Both the position numbers and the translations under genes were made by a program. Shown piece by piece: positions 1 to 8,095 of a stretch of 64,000 nt of DNA (within the stretch, counting starts at the first letter, position 1; each line of letters begins with the position of its first letter). Location: the NCBI GenBank assembly GCA_034520215.1, contig JAXHNR010000001.1, forward strand, positions 1,354,560-1,418,559. The letters run 5' to 3'. This DNA is from Candidatus Krumholzibacteriota bacterium (lineage in GTDB: Bacteria; Krumholzibacteriota; Krumholzibacteriia; Krumholzibacteriales; WJIX01). The notes beneath the pieces were generated by a model. It saw only the letters and a list, made by a program, of their open reading frames with translations, did no database searches and had not been told where the DNA came from.

Positions 1-588
1 ATTATTATACTTTTCCAATTCTCCGGTGATTTTCTCAGCGATATCGATTCCCCTCTCGCCGGCATAGCAATCCTCAGTTGAACCAAAAAACGGATGAGTC
101 TGCAGGGTAAGTTTACCGCCAAGTTCTTTCTTGTCATCTACGATAAGAACATCCGCCCCCAGCTTTCCAAGTTCAATAGCGGCATTTATACCGGCAGGGC
201 CGCCTCCTATGATCAAAACTTCCGTTTCGATCATTTCCGTTTCCCGGAAGCTGGCTGCCGCATCATCCTCAGGTAAAGGGGGAACCCCCTCACAACTCGT
301 AACTCTCATGCCGGGGCGAGCAACGGTCATACACGATTTTAAGGGAACACCATCGACAAGAACCGTACACTGACTGCACTGTCCGTTAGCACAAAAGATG
401 CCCTGAGGCGCTCCGTCAACACTGTGATGCCCGAATACCCTAATACCGTTCGCGAACAGGGCTGAAGAGAGCATCTCACCCTTCAGGGCAAAGATACGCT
501 GACCATTATAAGTAAATGGTATCTCTTCACTTTCTTTGACGCTCAAAATGGGATGAGACTTTAATCTGAAAAGTCGGCGATCTATCAA
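1..588 (-). CDS. FAD-dependent oxidoreductase with N-terminal 2Fe-2S domain (3' end cut by window)
   Basis: Only the first 196 codons are in the window. The start is probably the TTG at 588, with GAGGAG about 13 nt upstream; no ATG start precedes the conserved region. Residues ~10-95 form a small 2Fe-2S ferredoxin-like domain with Cys ligands in C-x4-C-x2-C-x12-C (around FCANGQCSQC and LKSC). Residues ~115-150 begin a Rossmann FAD-binding fold with the GGGPAG dinucleotide motif followed by an acidic VDDKKELGGK segment. This order (Fer2_4-like, then Pyr_redox) is that of the alpha subunits of sarcosine oxidase, proline dehydrogenase or HcnB-type amine/amino-acid dehydrogenases. The exact substrate cannot be told from this part. 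It lies 24 bp downstream of the carboxyltransferase gene on the same strand, so the two are probably co-transcribed. Confidence 0.8.
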   Translation of the reverse strand, partial: MIDRRLFRLKSHPILSVKESEEIPFTYNGQRIFALKGEMLSSALFANGIRVFGHHSVDGAPQGIFCANGQCSQCTVLVDGVPLKSCMTVARPGMRVTSCEGVPPLPEDDAAASFRETEMIETEVLIIGGGPAGINAAIELGKLGADVLIVDDKKELGGKLTLQTHPFFGSTEDCYAGERGIDIAEKITGELEKYNN

Positions 589-612
589 AACTTCTGATTA
601 ACTCCTCTATGA

Positions 613-2538
613 TTATTGCGCAATTATTAATAATGCCTGATTTTTCTCTACGGAATTTCCTGGAGGAATCCTGATTGATTTTACAATTCCTTTTACATTG
701 GAAGTTACACTATTTCGCATTTTCATGGCTTCAAGAGTCAAAAGAAGGTCTCCTACATCTACTTTATCCCCTTCTTTTACGTTATATTCGAGTATCATTC
801 CAGGCATCGGCGCTGTCAGGACAAACTCTCCTCTTTCTGAACCTGCCGAGTTTTCCTCAGACTCAGCCTTTTTCTTTTCTGACCCCTTCTTCTTATCCTT
901 CTTAATAATAGGTTCAGTTCCCCCTGTACCTTTGAATTTAACTTTTCCGCCTACTTCTTCAACTTCAACATTAAAGTATTCTTCGCCTACGAACACATTG
1001 AAACTTCTTGTATCTTTCCCTTTTAACTCTCTTTTCGAGGAACTATTTATATTATAATCACCGCTCTTTACGCGCTCGACTAGTTCTTCTTCTTCTATTA
1101 CCTCCTGGATTGTTTTAGGTTTTACTTCCTTCGGAGGATCCTCCAGCCCATATTTCCACCGCAGGAATCTTAACCCCGCGGTAGGGTACAAAGCACATAT
1201 CAGTACATCACGCGTATCTTTGGCGATTCCCTTGCTGATTTCCGAGGCTTTACCCAATTCCGGTTCGATAATATCCGCGGCCCTGCAGGTTATCGGTTTT
1301 TCACCCTTGGGATATCCCTTCAAGGCTTTCTTGCGAATCTTTTCATCCATAGGCAAAGGTGGCCTGCCGTATAAACCATAAGCGTAATCTTTTACCTGCC
1401 CTGTGATCATCTTGTAACGTCCGAATAACACATTCTGCACCGCCTGAATCCCGACAATCTGACTTGTAGGGGTGACGAGAGGAGGACAACCCAGCTCCAT
1501 CCTTGTAACCGGCAGCTCACGGTAAACATCCTCTATCCTGTCAAGTGCTTCGGCCTGTTTAAGCTGGCTGACAAGATTTGTAAGCATTCCTCCTGGAATC
1601 TGATGCTTGATTACACCCGTATCTATTACGGACATGCGGGTTGTATTTAGATAATCCCGATACTTTGGAACTACCTCTTCAAGGTATGAGCCGAGTTTGA
1701 ACAATTTTTGAAGGTCCAACCCGGGATCCATGTCAGTTCCTCTCAAGGCGGCGATCATGGATTCCACTGAAGGCTGTGAAGTCCTTAGAGCAAACGGCGC
1801 GAGAGTACAGTCAACAACATCCACGCCGGCTTCGATTGCCTTCATATAGGTCATCGACGCCATTCCGCTTGTATAATGACAATGAAGTTGCAGAGGAATA
1901 TCTATAGTATCTTTTAATGCGGAAACAAGATCATAAGCATCGTAAGGGTTTAGAAGACCCGCCATATCTTTTATGCAAAGTGAATCAGCGCCGAGCTCTT
2001 CAATTGCTCTGGCTTTTTCCATATAGTAATTCATATTAAAAACTTCGCCGCCGAGACGCTCTTCAGTAAGTGAATAAGATATAGTTCCCTGAATATGTTT
2101 GCCGCTCCTCTTTATGGCTTTGAAACAAGTTTCAAAGTTACGTTCGTCATTGAGAGCATCAAAAACACGAAATATATCGATGCCGGCTTTAGCGGCTTCT
2201 TCCACAAACTTTACCACAACATCATCCGCGTAATTACGGTATCCGACGAGATTCTGTCCCCTGAGAAGCATCTGAAGAGGAGTTTTCGTAATCTTCTTCT
2301 TTATATCCGCGAGTCGCTGCCAGGGATCTTCATTTAAAAAACGTATCGCCACATCAAATGTCGCCCCTCCCCAAACCTCCATAGAATGAAAACCAATTTC
2401 ATCCATTTCCCGGGCAATAGGCAGCATATCTTCGGTTCTAAAACGAGTTGCCAGAGTAGACTGATGTCCATCCCTGAACGTAGTATCAGTTATTCCGACT
2501 TTTCTCTTTAAATTATTTCTGTTGTTATCATCTGACAT
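613..2538 (-). CDS. oadA: Biotin-dependent pyruvate/oxaloacetate carboxyltransferase subunit (OadA/PycB family)
   Basis: 641 aa. An HMGL-like TIM barrel comes first (residues ~12-280), with the metal/substrate signature DTTFRDGHQST, CIKDMAGLL (the lysine that is carbamylated in the family) and HCHYTSGMA. A conserved carboxylase domain follows (~300-500). Then there is a Lys/Glu-rich linker (~545-570) and a C-terminal biotinyl domain with the biotin-accepting lysine in EAMKM at about residue 605. The enzyme moves CO2 between biotin and pyruvate/oxaloacetate. It could serve as the alpha subunit of a Na+-pumping oxaloacetate decarboxylase or as subunit B of a two-subunit pyruvate carboxylase. 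No biotin carboxylase or membrane beta subunit is visible here, so the direction is undetermined. The small upstream OadG-tail-like gene supports the carboxylase/decarboxylase context. Confidence 0.9.
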   Translation of the reverse strand: MSDDNNRNNLKRKVGITDTTFRDGHQSTLATRFRTEDMLPIAREMDEIGFHSMEVWGGATFDVAIRFLNEDPWQRLADIKKKITKTPLQMLLRGQNLVGYRNYADDVVVKFVEEAAKAGIDIFRVFDALNDERNFETCFKAIKRSGKHIQGTISYSLTEERLGGEVFNMNYYMEKARAIEELGADSLCIKDMAGLLNPYDAYDLVSALKDTIDIPLQLHCHYTSGMASMTYMKAIEAGVDVVDCTLAPFALRTSQPSVESMIAALRGTDMDPGLDLQKLFKLGSYLEEVVPKYRDYLNTTRMSVIDTGVIKHQIPGGMLTNLVSQLKQAEALDRIEDVYRELPVTRMELGCPPLVTPTSQIVGIQAVQNVLFGRYKMITGQVKDYAYGLYGRPPLPMDEKIRKKALKGYPKGEKPITCRAADIIEPELGKASEISKGIAKDTRDVLICALYPTAGLRFLRWKYGLEDPPKEVKPKTIQEVIEEEELVERVKSGDYNINSSSKRELKGKDTRSFNVFVGEEYFNVEVEEVGGKVKFKGTGGTEPIIKKDKKKGSEKKKAESEENSAGSERGEFVLTAPMPGMILEYNVKEGDKVDVGDLLLTLEAMKMRNSVTSNVKGIVKSIRIPPGNSVEKNQALLIIAQ

Positions 2539-2582
2539 AAGTTCTCATTTTCATCAATATTAATAGATCATGACACACACCG

Positions 2583-2783
2583 TTAAAGGAAAGAATACCC
2601 GCGGAAAGCAACTCTGGAAGAATTCCCTCCACGGGGAATATTAAATCGATCCGTTATCTCTCGGCGCCCCCGCATCCTCCACTCACTCAAAACCCGATCA
2701 GGATAACCCTGACCCATTCTCTCCTCAGTCTCCATATAAGCTCTGACGGCGGAAATTACGGCGACTTTTAATTTATCGACCAT
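2583..2783 (-). CDS. Small soluble OadG/gamma-subunit-tail-like protein
   Basis: 66 aa when started at the ATG at 2783, which has a clear AAGGAGAAG ribosome site. A longer open frame reaches 2894, but its extra residues are hydrophobic and have no ribosome site. The sequence has an amphipathic helix (LKVAVISAVRAYMETEE) followed by a basic GRREI segment. That resembles the cytosolic C-terminal tail of decarboxylase gamma subunits (OadG/MmdC), which bind the alpha subunit; the family assignment is inference from this pattern. The membrane helix normal for OadG is absent. It lies 44 bp upstream of the OadA/PycB gene on the same strand, so it probably assembles with that enzyme. Confidence 0.6.
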   Translation of the reverse strand: MVDKLKVAVISAVRAYMETEERMGQGYPDRVLSEWRMRGRREITDRFNIPRGGNSSRVAFRGYSFL

Positions 2784-2972
2784 TTCTTCTCCTTTATAAT
2801 ACAGACACCAGAGATAAAAATAAATCAGCTGTTTCCCTACTGTCAACATTAATCCACTAAACACATTCCGCGATACAGCGAAATAAACAAACAAAATGTC
2901 AGTTAGAATAACTATTATATAGTGTTCTTAAAGGAATTATAAGGATTGAGAATATTTATTTAAAATGTAAAA

Positions 2973-3048
2973 TGGTGGGAAGGGGCGGAATCGAACCGCC
3001 GACACACGGATTTTCAATCCGTTGCTCTACCGACTGAGCTACCTTCCC
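2973..3048 (-). tRNA. tRNA-Phe (GAA anticodon)
   Basis: Read on the minus strand, the acceptor stem GGGAAGG pairs with CCTTCCC. The D arm begins TAGCTCAGTCGG. The anticodon stem ACGGA/TCCGT encloses loop TTGAAAA with anticodon GAA, and the T arm is GGCGG-TTCGATT-CCGCC. The discriminator is A and the CCA tail is encoded (2973-2975). Length is 76 nt. A good promoter lies immediately upstream. Confidence 0.96.
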
Positions 3049-3058
3049 ACGTGAGGAA

Positions 3059-3086
3059 ATCTTAAATAATTTTTAACGATTGTCAA
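3059..3086 (-). promoter_or_regulatory. Sigma-70-type promoter for tRNA-Phe
   Basis: On the minus strand, a perfect -35 hexamer TTGACA (3081-3086) is followed after 16 bp by TAAGAT (3059-3064), a 4/6 match to the -10 hexamer. Transcription would start a few bases before the tRNA 5' end at 3048. Confidence 0.6.
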
Positions 3087-3100
3087 CACTTTCTTGATAA

Positions 3101-3784
3101 TCAAGGGGTAAAAGTTTTTTCTGATACGGATGAAGCTTCAACATCAAGCATTTTCTTGCCATCTATATATTCCTTGAGGGTTGGTTTTACTATTTTGCCA
3201 AGTTTATATGTTATTTGTTGAATTCTATATATTTGTTTTTCAATACTCTTTAGTCTTTTTGAATTTGCCGGATCAATATCATTATTCTCCATGAGAATCA
3301 ATTGAATATTCCCCAGTATAGAACATAGAGGATTATTGATTTCATGTTTTACACTGACAGCGGTTTCTGTTATTGCTGTGAATCTCTCAGCTTCCAATAG
3401 TCCTATTTGCATATCTTTTACTTCTCTCATATCCACCGCGGTCAGCAGGTACCCCTCAATTTCGCCGCACTCATCTTTCATGGAAGAAATTCTCAGTCTG
3501 ACGGGAACCTCTTTTTCACATCTGTTTATAAACCTTGTCGGATATCCCATCAGTGGAATCAATTTCCCGTCTCTTATGTTGCTAAATACCTTTTTTAATC
3601 TATTCCACTTCATAATCGAGCTGATTCTTCGCCCATAGAGAAAACTGTTTGGATAACCGACCAATTCATTCGCTGCCCGGTTGATCATTGTTATTCTTAA
3701 AGTCCTGCTCAGATAGATCATCGCCACGGGAGAACTTTCGAATAGCCTTTCAGTAAAATATAATTTATCTGCTTTATCTTTCAT
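3101..3784 (-). CDS. PAS-DHp protein lacking a histidine-kinase ATPase domain
   Basis: 227 aa. A PAS domain fills residues ~8-125 (FESSPVAMIYLSRTLRITMINRAANELVGY-type start, and a PAC-like end at GYLLTAVDMREVKD). A histidine-kinase dimerisation/phosphoacceptor helix pair follows at ~135-200, with His147 in KHEINNPLCSILGN. The protein then stops after a short tail, so no HATPase_c (N, G1, F, G2 boxes) is encoded. The downstream 50 bp before tRNA-Phe has no continuation. It sits 43 bp downstream of a receiver-domain gene and after the large kinase gene, all on one strand. It may act as a phosphotransfer or sensory dimer partner for that kinase. A truncated kinase is the alternative, but the frame ends cleanly. 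Confidence 0.8.
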   Translation of the reverse strand: MKDKADKLYFTERLFESSPVAMIYLSRTLRITMINRAANELVGYPNSFLYGRRISSIMKWNRLKKVFSNIRDGKLIPLMGYPTRFINRCEKEVPVRLRISSMKDECGEIEGYLLTAVDMREVKDMQIGLLEAERFTAITETAVSVKHEINNPLCSILGNIQLILMENNDIDPANSKRLKSIEKQIYRIQQITYKLGKIVKPTLKEYIDGKKMLDVEASSVSEKTFTP

Positions 3785-3827
3785 GGAATTCCCTGTTATT
3801 AACCGGCATTCACACCATAAGGATGGC

Positions 3828-4238
3828 TTACACTCCTGAAATCCGGGATTTCTCCCCGGTATGATAATCTATTCTCTCCACTAGATCTTCCAGTTCAAAG
3901 GGTTTGTACATATATTCGTCCGCTTTTGACCAGGTAGCGAGGAAATCTTCCCTTTCGGCACTATTAACCCTTCTGGCCGTAAGCACAACAATCTTGAAAG
4001 GATTTATCTTTCCTTCATCCATTTCATCTTTGAGTATCCTTGAAACCTCATATCCGTTCTTTCCGGGCAACATAATATCCAGAAGCATAAGATCGAATTT
4101 TCTCCTTCTGGCTTTCCTCAAAGCGTGCAGTCCATCAAAGACGGCATCAACTTCGAATCCTCTGAGTTCCAAACTGTACTTTAGAGTTTCAACAATATCT
4201 TCATCATCCTCTACAATTAATATTTTATTCGCCCGCAT
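3828..4238 (-). CDS. Single-domain response regulator (CheY-like receiver)
   Basis: 136 aa, almost entirely one receiver domain. The acidic pair is at residues 10-12 (VEDDED), the phosphoacceptor Asp54 is in LLDIMLPGKNG, the switch Thr88 is in VVLTARR and the conserved Lys112 is in MYKPF. There is no output domain. The gene lies 14 bp downstream of the large sensor kinase and 43 bp upstream of the PAS-DHp gene, so it is probably a phosphorelay intermediate or an effector acting through protein contact. Confidence 0.92.
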   Translation of the reverse strand: MRANKILIVEDDEDIVETLKYSLELRGFEVDAVFDGLHALRKARRRKFDLMLLDIMLPGKNGYEVSRILKDEMDEGKINPFKIVVLTARRVNSAEREDFLATWSKADEYMYKPFELEDLVERIDYHTGEKSRISGV

Positions 4239-4252
4239 AATTAACTCCTTTT

Positions 4253-6718
4253 CTAAACCGGTATCTCTTGAAGATTTTCCAGTTTCTCCTTTGCACTCAT
4301 TATCAATTCTCTAGTATTACCTCCTTCATGAAAACTTATCCCCCATCCAATTCTAACACGTTCTTCCCAGTTACAATTGGCATATCCTGATCCATTTTTA
4401 TTACCAGAAAACAACTCTTTAGGGTCTGACAGATATATTCTTTCTGACGCGAGAACAAACGCGCACCTTTCCCACAAAGGCCAAGTAAATATATCCGCGT
4501 TCAATCCCTTCGTCTCATCCGGATACACAGAAGGATATTTGTTCCACATGCCTATTAGATCAAACCAGCATTTTGTATCCTTCTTCGTCAAAATGTATAA
4601 GATCGGAGTATCTCCCTTCTTTATCATTTCTCTTATCATATTATCTATACTGAAGACCGTTTTCATAACAGTTCTCGATTTCAAGTCAGCCGGAAGATAG
4701 ACATGAGATGAGCTCCCCCCGTTATCGTTATTGCCAATCCTTAATATCCCGCCGTGTAATCTGGCTAAAGTGCCGGATATATAAAGCCCCAATCCGATTG
4801 TTCTCCTTTTACGCTCTAAATAATCTACAGCCATGCTGTTCACATTCTTAATCACATCAGGAGGAAATCCTCTGCCGCTGTCTTTAACACATACATCTAT
4901 AATTTGAGGGCTGGAAATGTACTCCCACGGAAGAGCTGAAATCAAGGTATCGGAAGGAGGGGATACGGGCAAGACTGAAAGCTCAATTTTGCCTCCGGCA
5001 GGCACATTCTTACAACTGTTTGAGAGTAAATTTTGAATGATCTGCTCCATTTTGTGCAGGTCTACTTCAATATCAGAAACATTATCGTCAATATTTATGC
5101 TTAGAGTTATCCCTTTTTTATCTAGAGGACCTTTAAAGATATGGGTAGCAGATTCAATAAATGAACGCGCCTTGGCTCTCTCGATCTTTAACGAGTTGGC
5201 TTTGATCCCTTCTGAGAATACATCAACTAAACCGTCGACAATAAGGTTCAACCTGTCGGCCGTACGCAGAGCAGTCTCGAAGAATTTTTCCCTTGAAACA
5301 TTAACACTCTTCCCTGTCAGCTCCCTGGATGATACGGATTCCTCCTGAGACAGTATTTTCAGAGAATTTTTGAGGGCGGAGATTGGTGTTCTTATTTCAT
5401 GTGCTATAATTGATAGCATTTTTTTATCGAAATTACTTTCTTTCTCCGCGTAATCTATCATTAGAATTGAATCGAACTCTCTTGAAATACCTTTAATAGA
5501 AATCCAGTTCACAATAAGAACTTCTTTATCTGATTTTGCCGATACTATTTTTCTGTCGTTTATTCTGTCTCTGAAAATTTTTAATTCATCACACAAATCC
5601 TGGAAATTGTACCCTGTTAATCTGTAAATATCCGCTACTGATCTATAATCGGCATCACCCATTTTAAGAATTTTACGGAATTTGGGATTGTTATAAGAAA
5701 TATCGCCGTTTTCGGAAACAAGCGCCGTCCCAAAGGGCAAAATATTAATAATGTCCTTCAAACTCTCTGCTTCGCCTCCGCCACTATATAATACCGTTTC
5801 TGTATTACACCTGGTTCCCCCCATATCTTTGAAATATGATATATCATTTGCTGTAAAAGCCCTTTTTCTGAAACTTCCGAAGAAAACGATTCCCCTTATC
5901 GATGAATCGCGCGTTACAGGCGCAAGAAAATAGCTCTTAATCGAAGTTTTACCTACAAGATACTTTATATTACTTCTTACGGTTCTGTAATATACTTTCT
6001 CCGAATATTCCGAGGAATCCCTGCCTGAATCGGCAACTTTGGCGAAGGCGCTTACGACTTTATTAGTAATATCTGGAACTTCCGAATTTAGTTCTTTCCC
6101 ATCCAGCATAATATGCACATTTCTGCCGGCATCTTCTGAACAAAAAGCACAATATTCGGCACCTGAAAGATCCATCATTCTCATTAATGTTGAACGCATT
6201 ATACTACTGTCTTTCAACCCCCTAAAAAGCCTCCGCCTGAGAAAGTCACTTTCATTCTTGATGATATTCCGACTGGATGGTAATATAAACTGAACTACTA
6301 AAAGGGATAAAATCTCCGATAGAAGTTTGTTTTTTCTATCATTAAATTGAGTTGAATCAAGATCGCTGATCAACATTGAAAAATGACCAAAACATTCATT
6401 TTCATGATAAAGTGGGATATTTACAGCCCCGATAGAAGTCATCTTATTTTTATTAGAATGCTTTTTGTTGATAACTTCCAATCTGTAATTATCCTGTTTT
6501 TCCAGCCGGAGAATTGGACGAATATCACTCTCATCAATACCTGATATCGCGTTAGAAAGGTAGATTACATTCTTAGAAGGGATATCAATAGCGCAGGCGT
6601 AAATTCCGCGGTAGTGATCCTTGAATTCTGAATCAAGAATAGATAAAAGGGAATCTATCGTTTTTGGAGATAACCTTCTTATCCTCTCTAGAATATGTGT
6701 ATACAAATCAAACATCAT
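4253..6718 (-). CDS. Cytosolic sensor histidine kinase with GAF/PAS input and a degenerate GGDEF-like C-terminus
   Basis: About 821 aa from the ATG at 6718, which has AGGA at suitable spacing; an open frame extends to 6802 without a ribosome site. Two GAF-like segments occupy roughly residues 1-310 and a PAS-like segment ~320-430. The DHp helix carries His ~440 in IIAHEIRTPISAL. The ATPase domain follows, with N box NLLSNSCKNV, G1 DSGRGFPPDV and G2 GLGLYISGTLARLHGG. The final ~120 residues after the ATPase look like a GGDEF fold: a hydrophobic beta strand, a segment where the GGDEF loop should be reads FTWPLWERCAFVLA, then RIGWGISFHEGG...LIMSAKEKL. The signature residues are lost, so cyclase activity is unlikely. 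No membrane segment is evident. It heads the cluster with the receiver and PAS-DHp genes. Confidence 0.85.
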   Translation of the reverse strand: MMFDLYTHILERIRRLSPKTIDSLLSILDSEFKDHYRGIYACAIDIPSKNVIYLSNAISGIDESDIRPILRLEKQDNYRLEVINKKHSNKNKMTSIGAVNIPLYHENECFGHFSMLISDLDSTQFNDRKNKLLSEILSLLVVQFILPSSRNIIKNESDFLRRRLFRGLKDSSIMRSTLMRMMDLSGAEYCAFCSEDAGRNVHIMLDGKELNSEVPDITNKVVSAFAKVADSGRDSSEYSEKVYYRTVRSNIKYLVGKTSIKSYFLAPVTRDSSIRGIVFFGSFRKRAFTANDISYFKDMGGTRCNTETVLYSGGGEAESLKDIINILPFGTALVSENGDISYNNPKFRKILKMGDADYRSVADIYRLTGYNFQDLCDELKIFRDRINDRKIVSAKSDKEVLIVNWISIKGISREFDSILMIDYAEKESNFDKKMLSIIAHEIRTPISALKNSLKILSQEESVSSRELTGKSVNVSREKFFETALRTADRLNLIVDGLVDVFSEGIKANSLKIERAKARSFIESATHIFKGPLDKKGITLSINIDDNVSDIEVDLHKMEQIIQNLLSNSCKNVPAGGKIELSVLPVSPPSDTLISALPWEYISSPQIIDVCVKDSGRGFPPDVIKNVNSMAVDYLERKRRTIGLGLYISGTLARLHGGILRIGNNDNGGSSSHVYLPADLKSRTVMKTVFSIDNMIREMIKKGDTPILYILTKKDTKCWFDLIGMWNKYPSVYPDETKGLNADIFTWPLWERCAFVLASERIYLSDPKELFSGNKNGSGYANCNWEERVRIGWGISFHEGGNTRELIMSAKEKLENLQEIPV

Positions 6719-7102
6719 TACAGATTCCTGAAAAACCAATAAGGCTGGAAAAACAAATAATATATAGTTCTGCTTAATTGTTAAGGGCAATATACATGCC
6801 ATTCATTGGGCGGCTATATATTTTCAAGGTAAAATCGCGTGAAACTGTAACTATTACGCATAGTATTGCTAATAAATCAATTAGCAAACTTACGCTACTA
6901 TAATTGCGGGGATTACAATATTATAAATATCAATTATTTAAATCTTTTCCATTCACTGGCAAGATATCTTCCATTTTACTTATCCTATAAGGTAACTCAT
7001 TTTTTGGTTATATCATTGTGAACTGACCGCTCCTCAAAAAAATAAGGGCTGATTAAAAAAAAAGAGTATGGCGGGATATTAGAATTATTTTTTAAAAGAT
7101 AG
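6719..7102. other. Intergenic region, no gene seen
   Basis: AT-rich spacer between the end of galE and the kinase start. It probably holds the kinase promoter, but no confident hexamer pair, hairpin terminator or RNA was recognised. Confidence 0.4.
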
Positions 7103-8080
7103 TTACTTACGATATCCCTCTGAAAAATTCTTACGCCAGTTTGAGGCGTCCTCGATGATATTCTCAATTTCGGAGAATAATCTCTTCCAGCCCAGAACCG
7201 AATAAGCTCTCTCAGATGAGGCCACAAGGGAAACAGGATCACCCTTACGTCTCGCTCCAACTCTGTAGTTTACTCTCTTTCCCGTAACTTTCGACACCGC
7301 TTTGACTATTTCCAGGACTGAAACTCCCCTGCCGCCCCCAAGGTTAAGAGCTCCGGAATAGCCCTCGGAGAGTTTTTCCAGTCCAAGGACATGAGCTGTC
7401 GCTAAGTCCTTAACATGAATATAATCCCTGATGCAGGTTCCGTCCTCCGTGGGATAATCATCACCAAAAACAATCAGTTCCTCCCTCTTTCCCTCCACAA
7501 CATCCAGAACCAGAGGGATCAGATGAGATTCCGGATTGTGATCCTCTCCGTGGAGTTCAGTCGCGCCTGCCGCATTAAAATAGCGTAAAGAAAGGGGTTT
7601 CAGTCCCCACGCCGAGGAGCAATCCTCAAGGAGTCTCTCTACAGCAAGCTTAGTATTACCATATGGATTTACGGGGTTAAGACCTGAGTCTTCAGTAATA
7701 GGAATTATTTCAGGCTCTCCATAAACAGCGGCCGTGGATGAAAAAAGAAAAAGGCGAACTCCAGCTCTCTTCATAGAATCAAGCAGGGATATTGCTCCAC
7801 ACACATTGTTCCCGTAGTACTTTAAGGGATTTGTCATGGATTCACCCACCCTGGAAAAGGCGGCAAAATGACATACAGCTTCAATGCCGTCAGCTAAAAT
7901 ATCTTCGAGCGATTCGGAGTCAAAGAGATTCAGCTCAAAAAATTCGGCCCTTTTGTCAACCGCGTCTCTATGCCCGGTAGACAAGTCATCAACAATTATA
8001 ACCTGATGACCTTCGTCGAGCAGATATTCACTTACAACACTGCCTATATATCCAGCCCCGCCGGTTACAAGAATCCTCAT
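7103..8080 (-). CDS. galE: UDP-glucose 4-epimerase
   Basis: 325 aa, the usual length. The extended short-chain dehydrogenase fold starts with TGGAGYIGS at residues ~6-14 (NAD binding) and an Asp pair at the end of beta-2 (IIVDDLSTGH). The catalytic Tyr/Lys pair is in NPYGNTKLAVE, and the Ser of SSTAAVYG lies before it. It interconverts UDP-glucose and UDP-galactose, feeding polysaccharide and LPS synthesis. It starts 15 bp downstream of uvrA on the same strand, so the two probably share a transcript, although they are functionally unrelated. An NDP-sugar 4-epimerase of slightly different specificity is possible. Confidence 0.93.
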   Translation of the reverse strand: MRILVTGGAGYIGSVVSEYLLDEGHQVIIVDDLSTGHRDAVDKRAEFFELNLFDSESLEDILADGIEAVCHFAAFSRVGESMTNPLKYYGNNVCGAISLLDSMKRAGVRLFLFSSTAAVYGEPEIIPITEDSGLNPVNPYGNTKLAVERLLEDCSSAWGLKPLSLRYFNAAGATELHGEDHNPESHLIPLVLDVVEGKREELIVFGDDYPTEDGTCIRDYIHVKDLATAHVLGLEKLSEGYSGALNLGGGRGVSVLEIVKAVSKVTGKRVNYRVGARRKGDPVSLVASSERAYSVLGWKRLFSEIENIIEDASNWRKNFSEGYRK

Positions 8081-8095
8081 TCAACTCCCCTTTCA

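Noticed and set aside
6997-7260. 87-codon minus-strand frame overlapping the end of galE
   Set aside because: Runs in another frame across the galE 3' end; galE has clear family motifs through the region.
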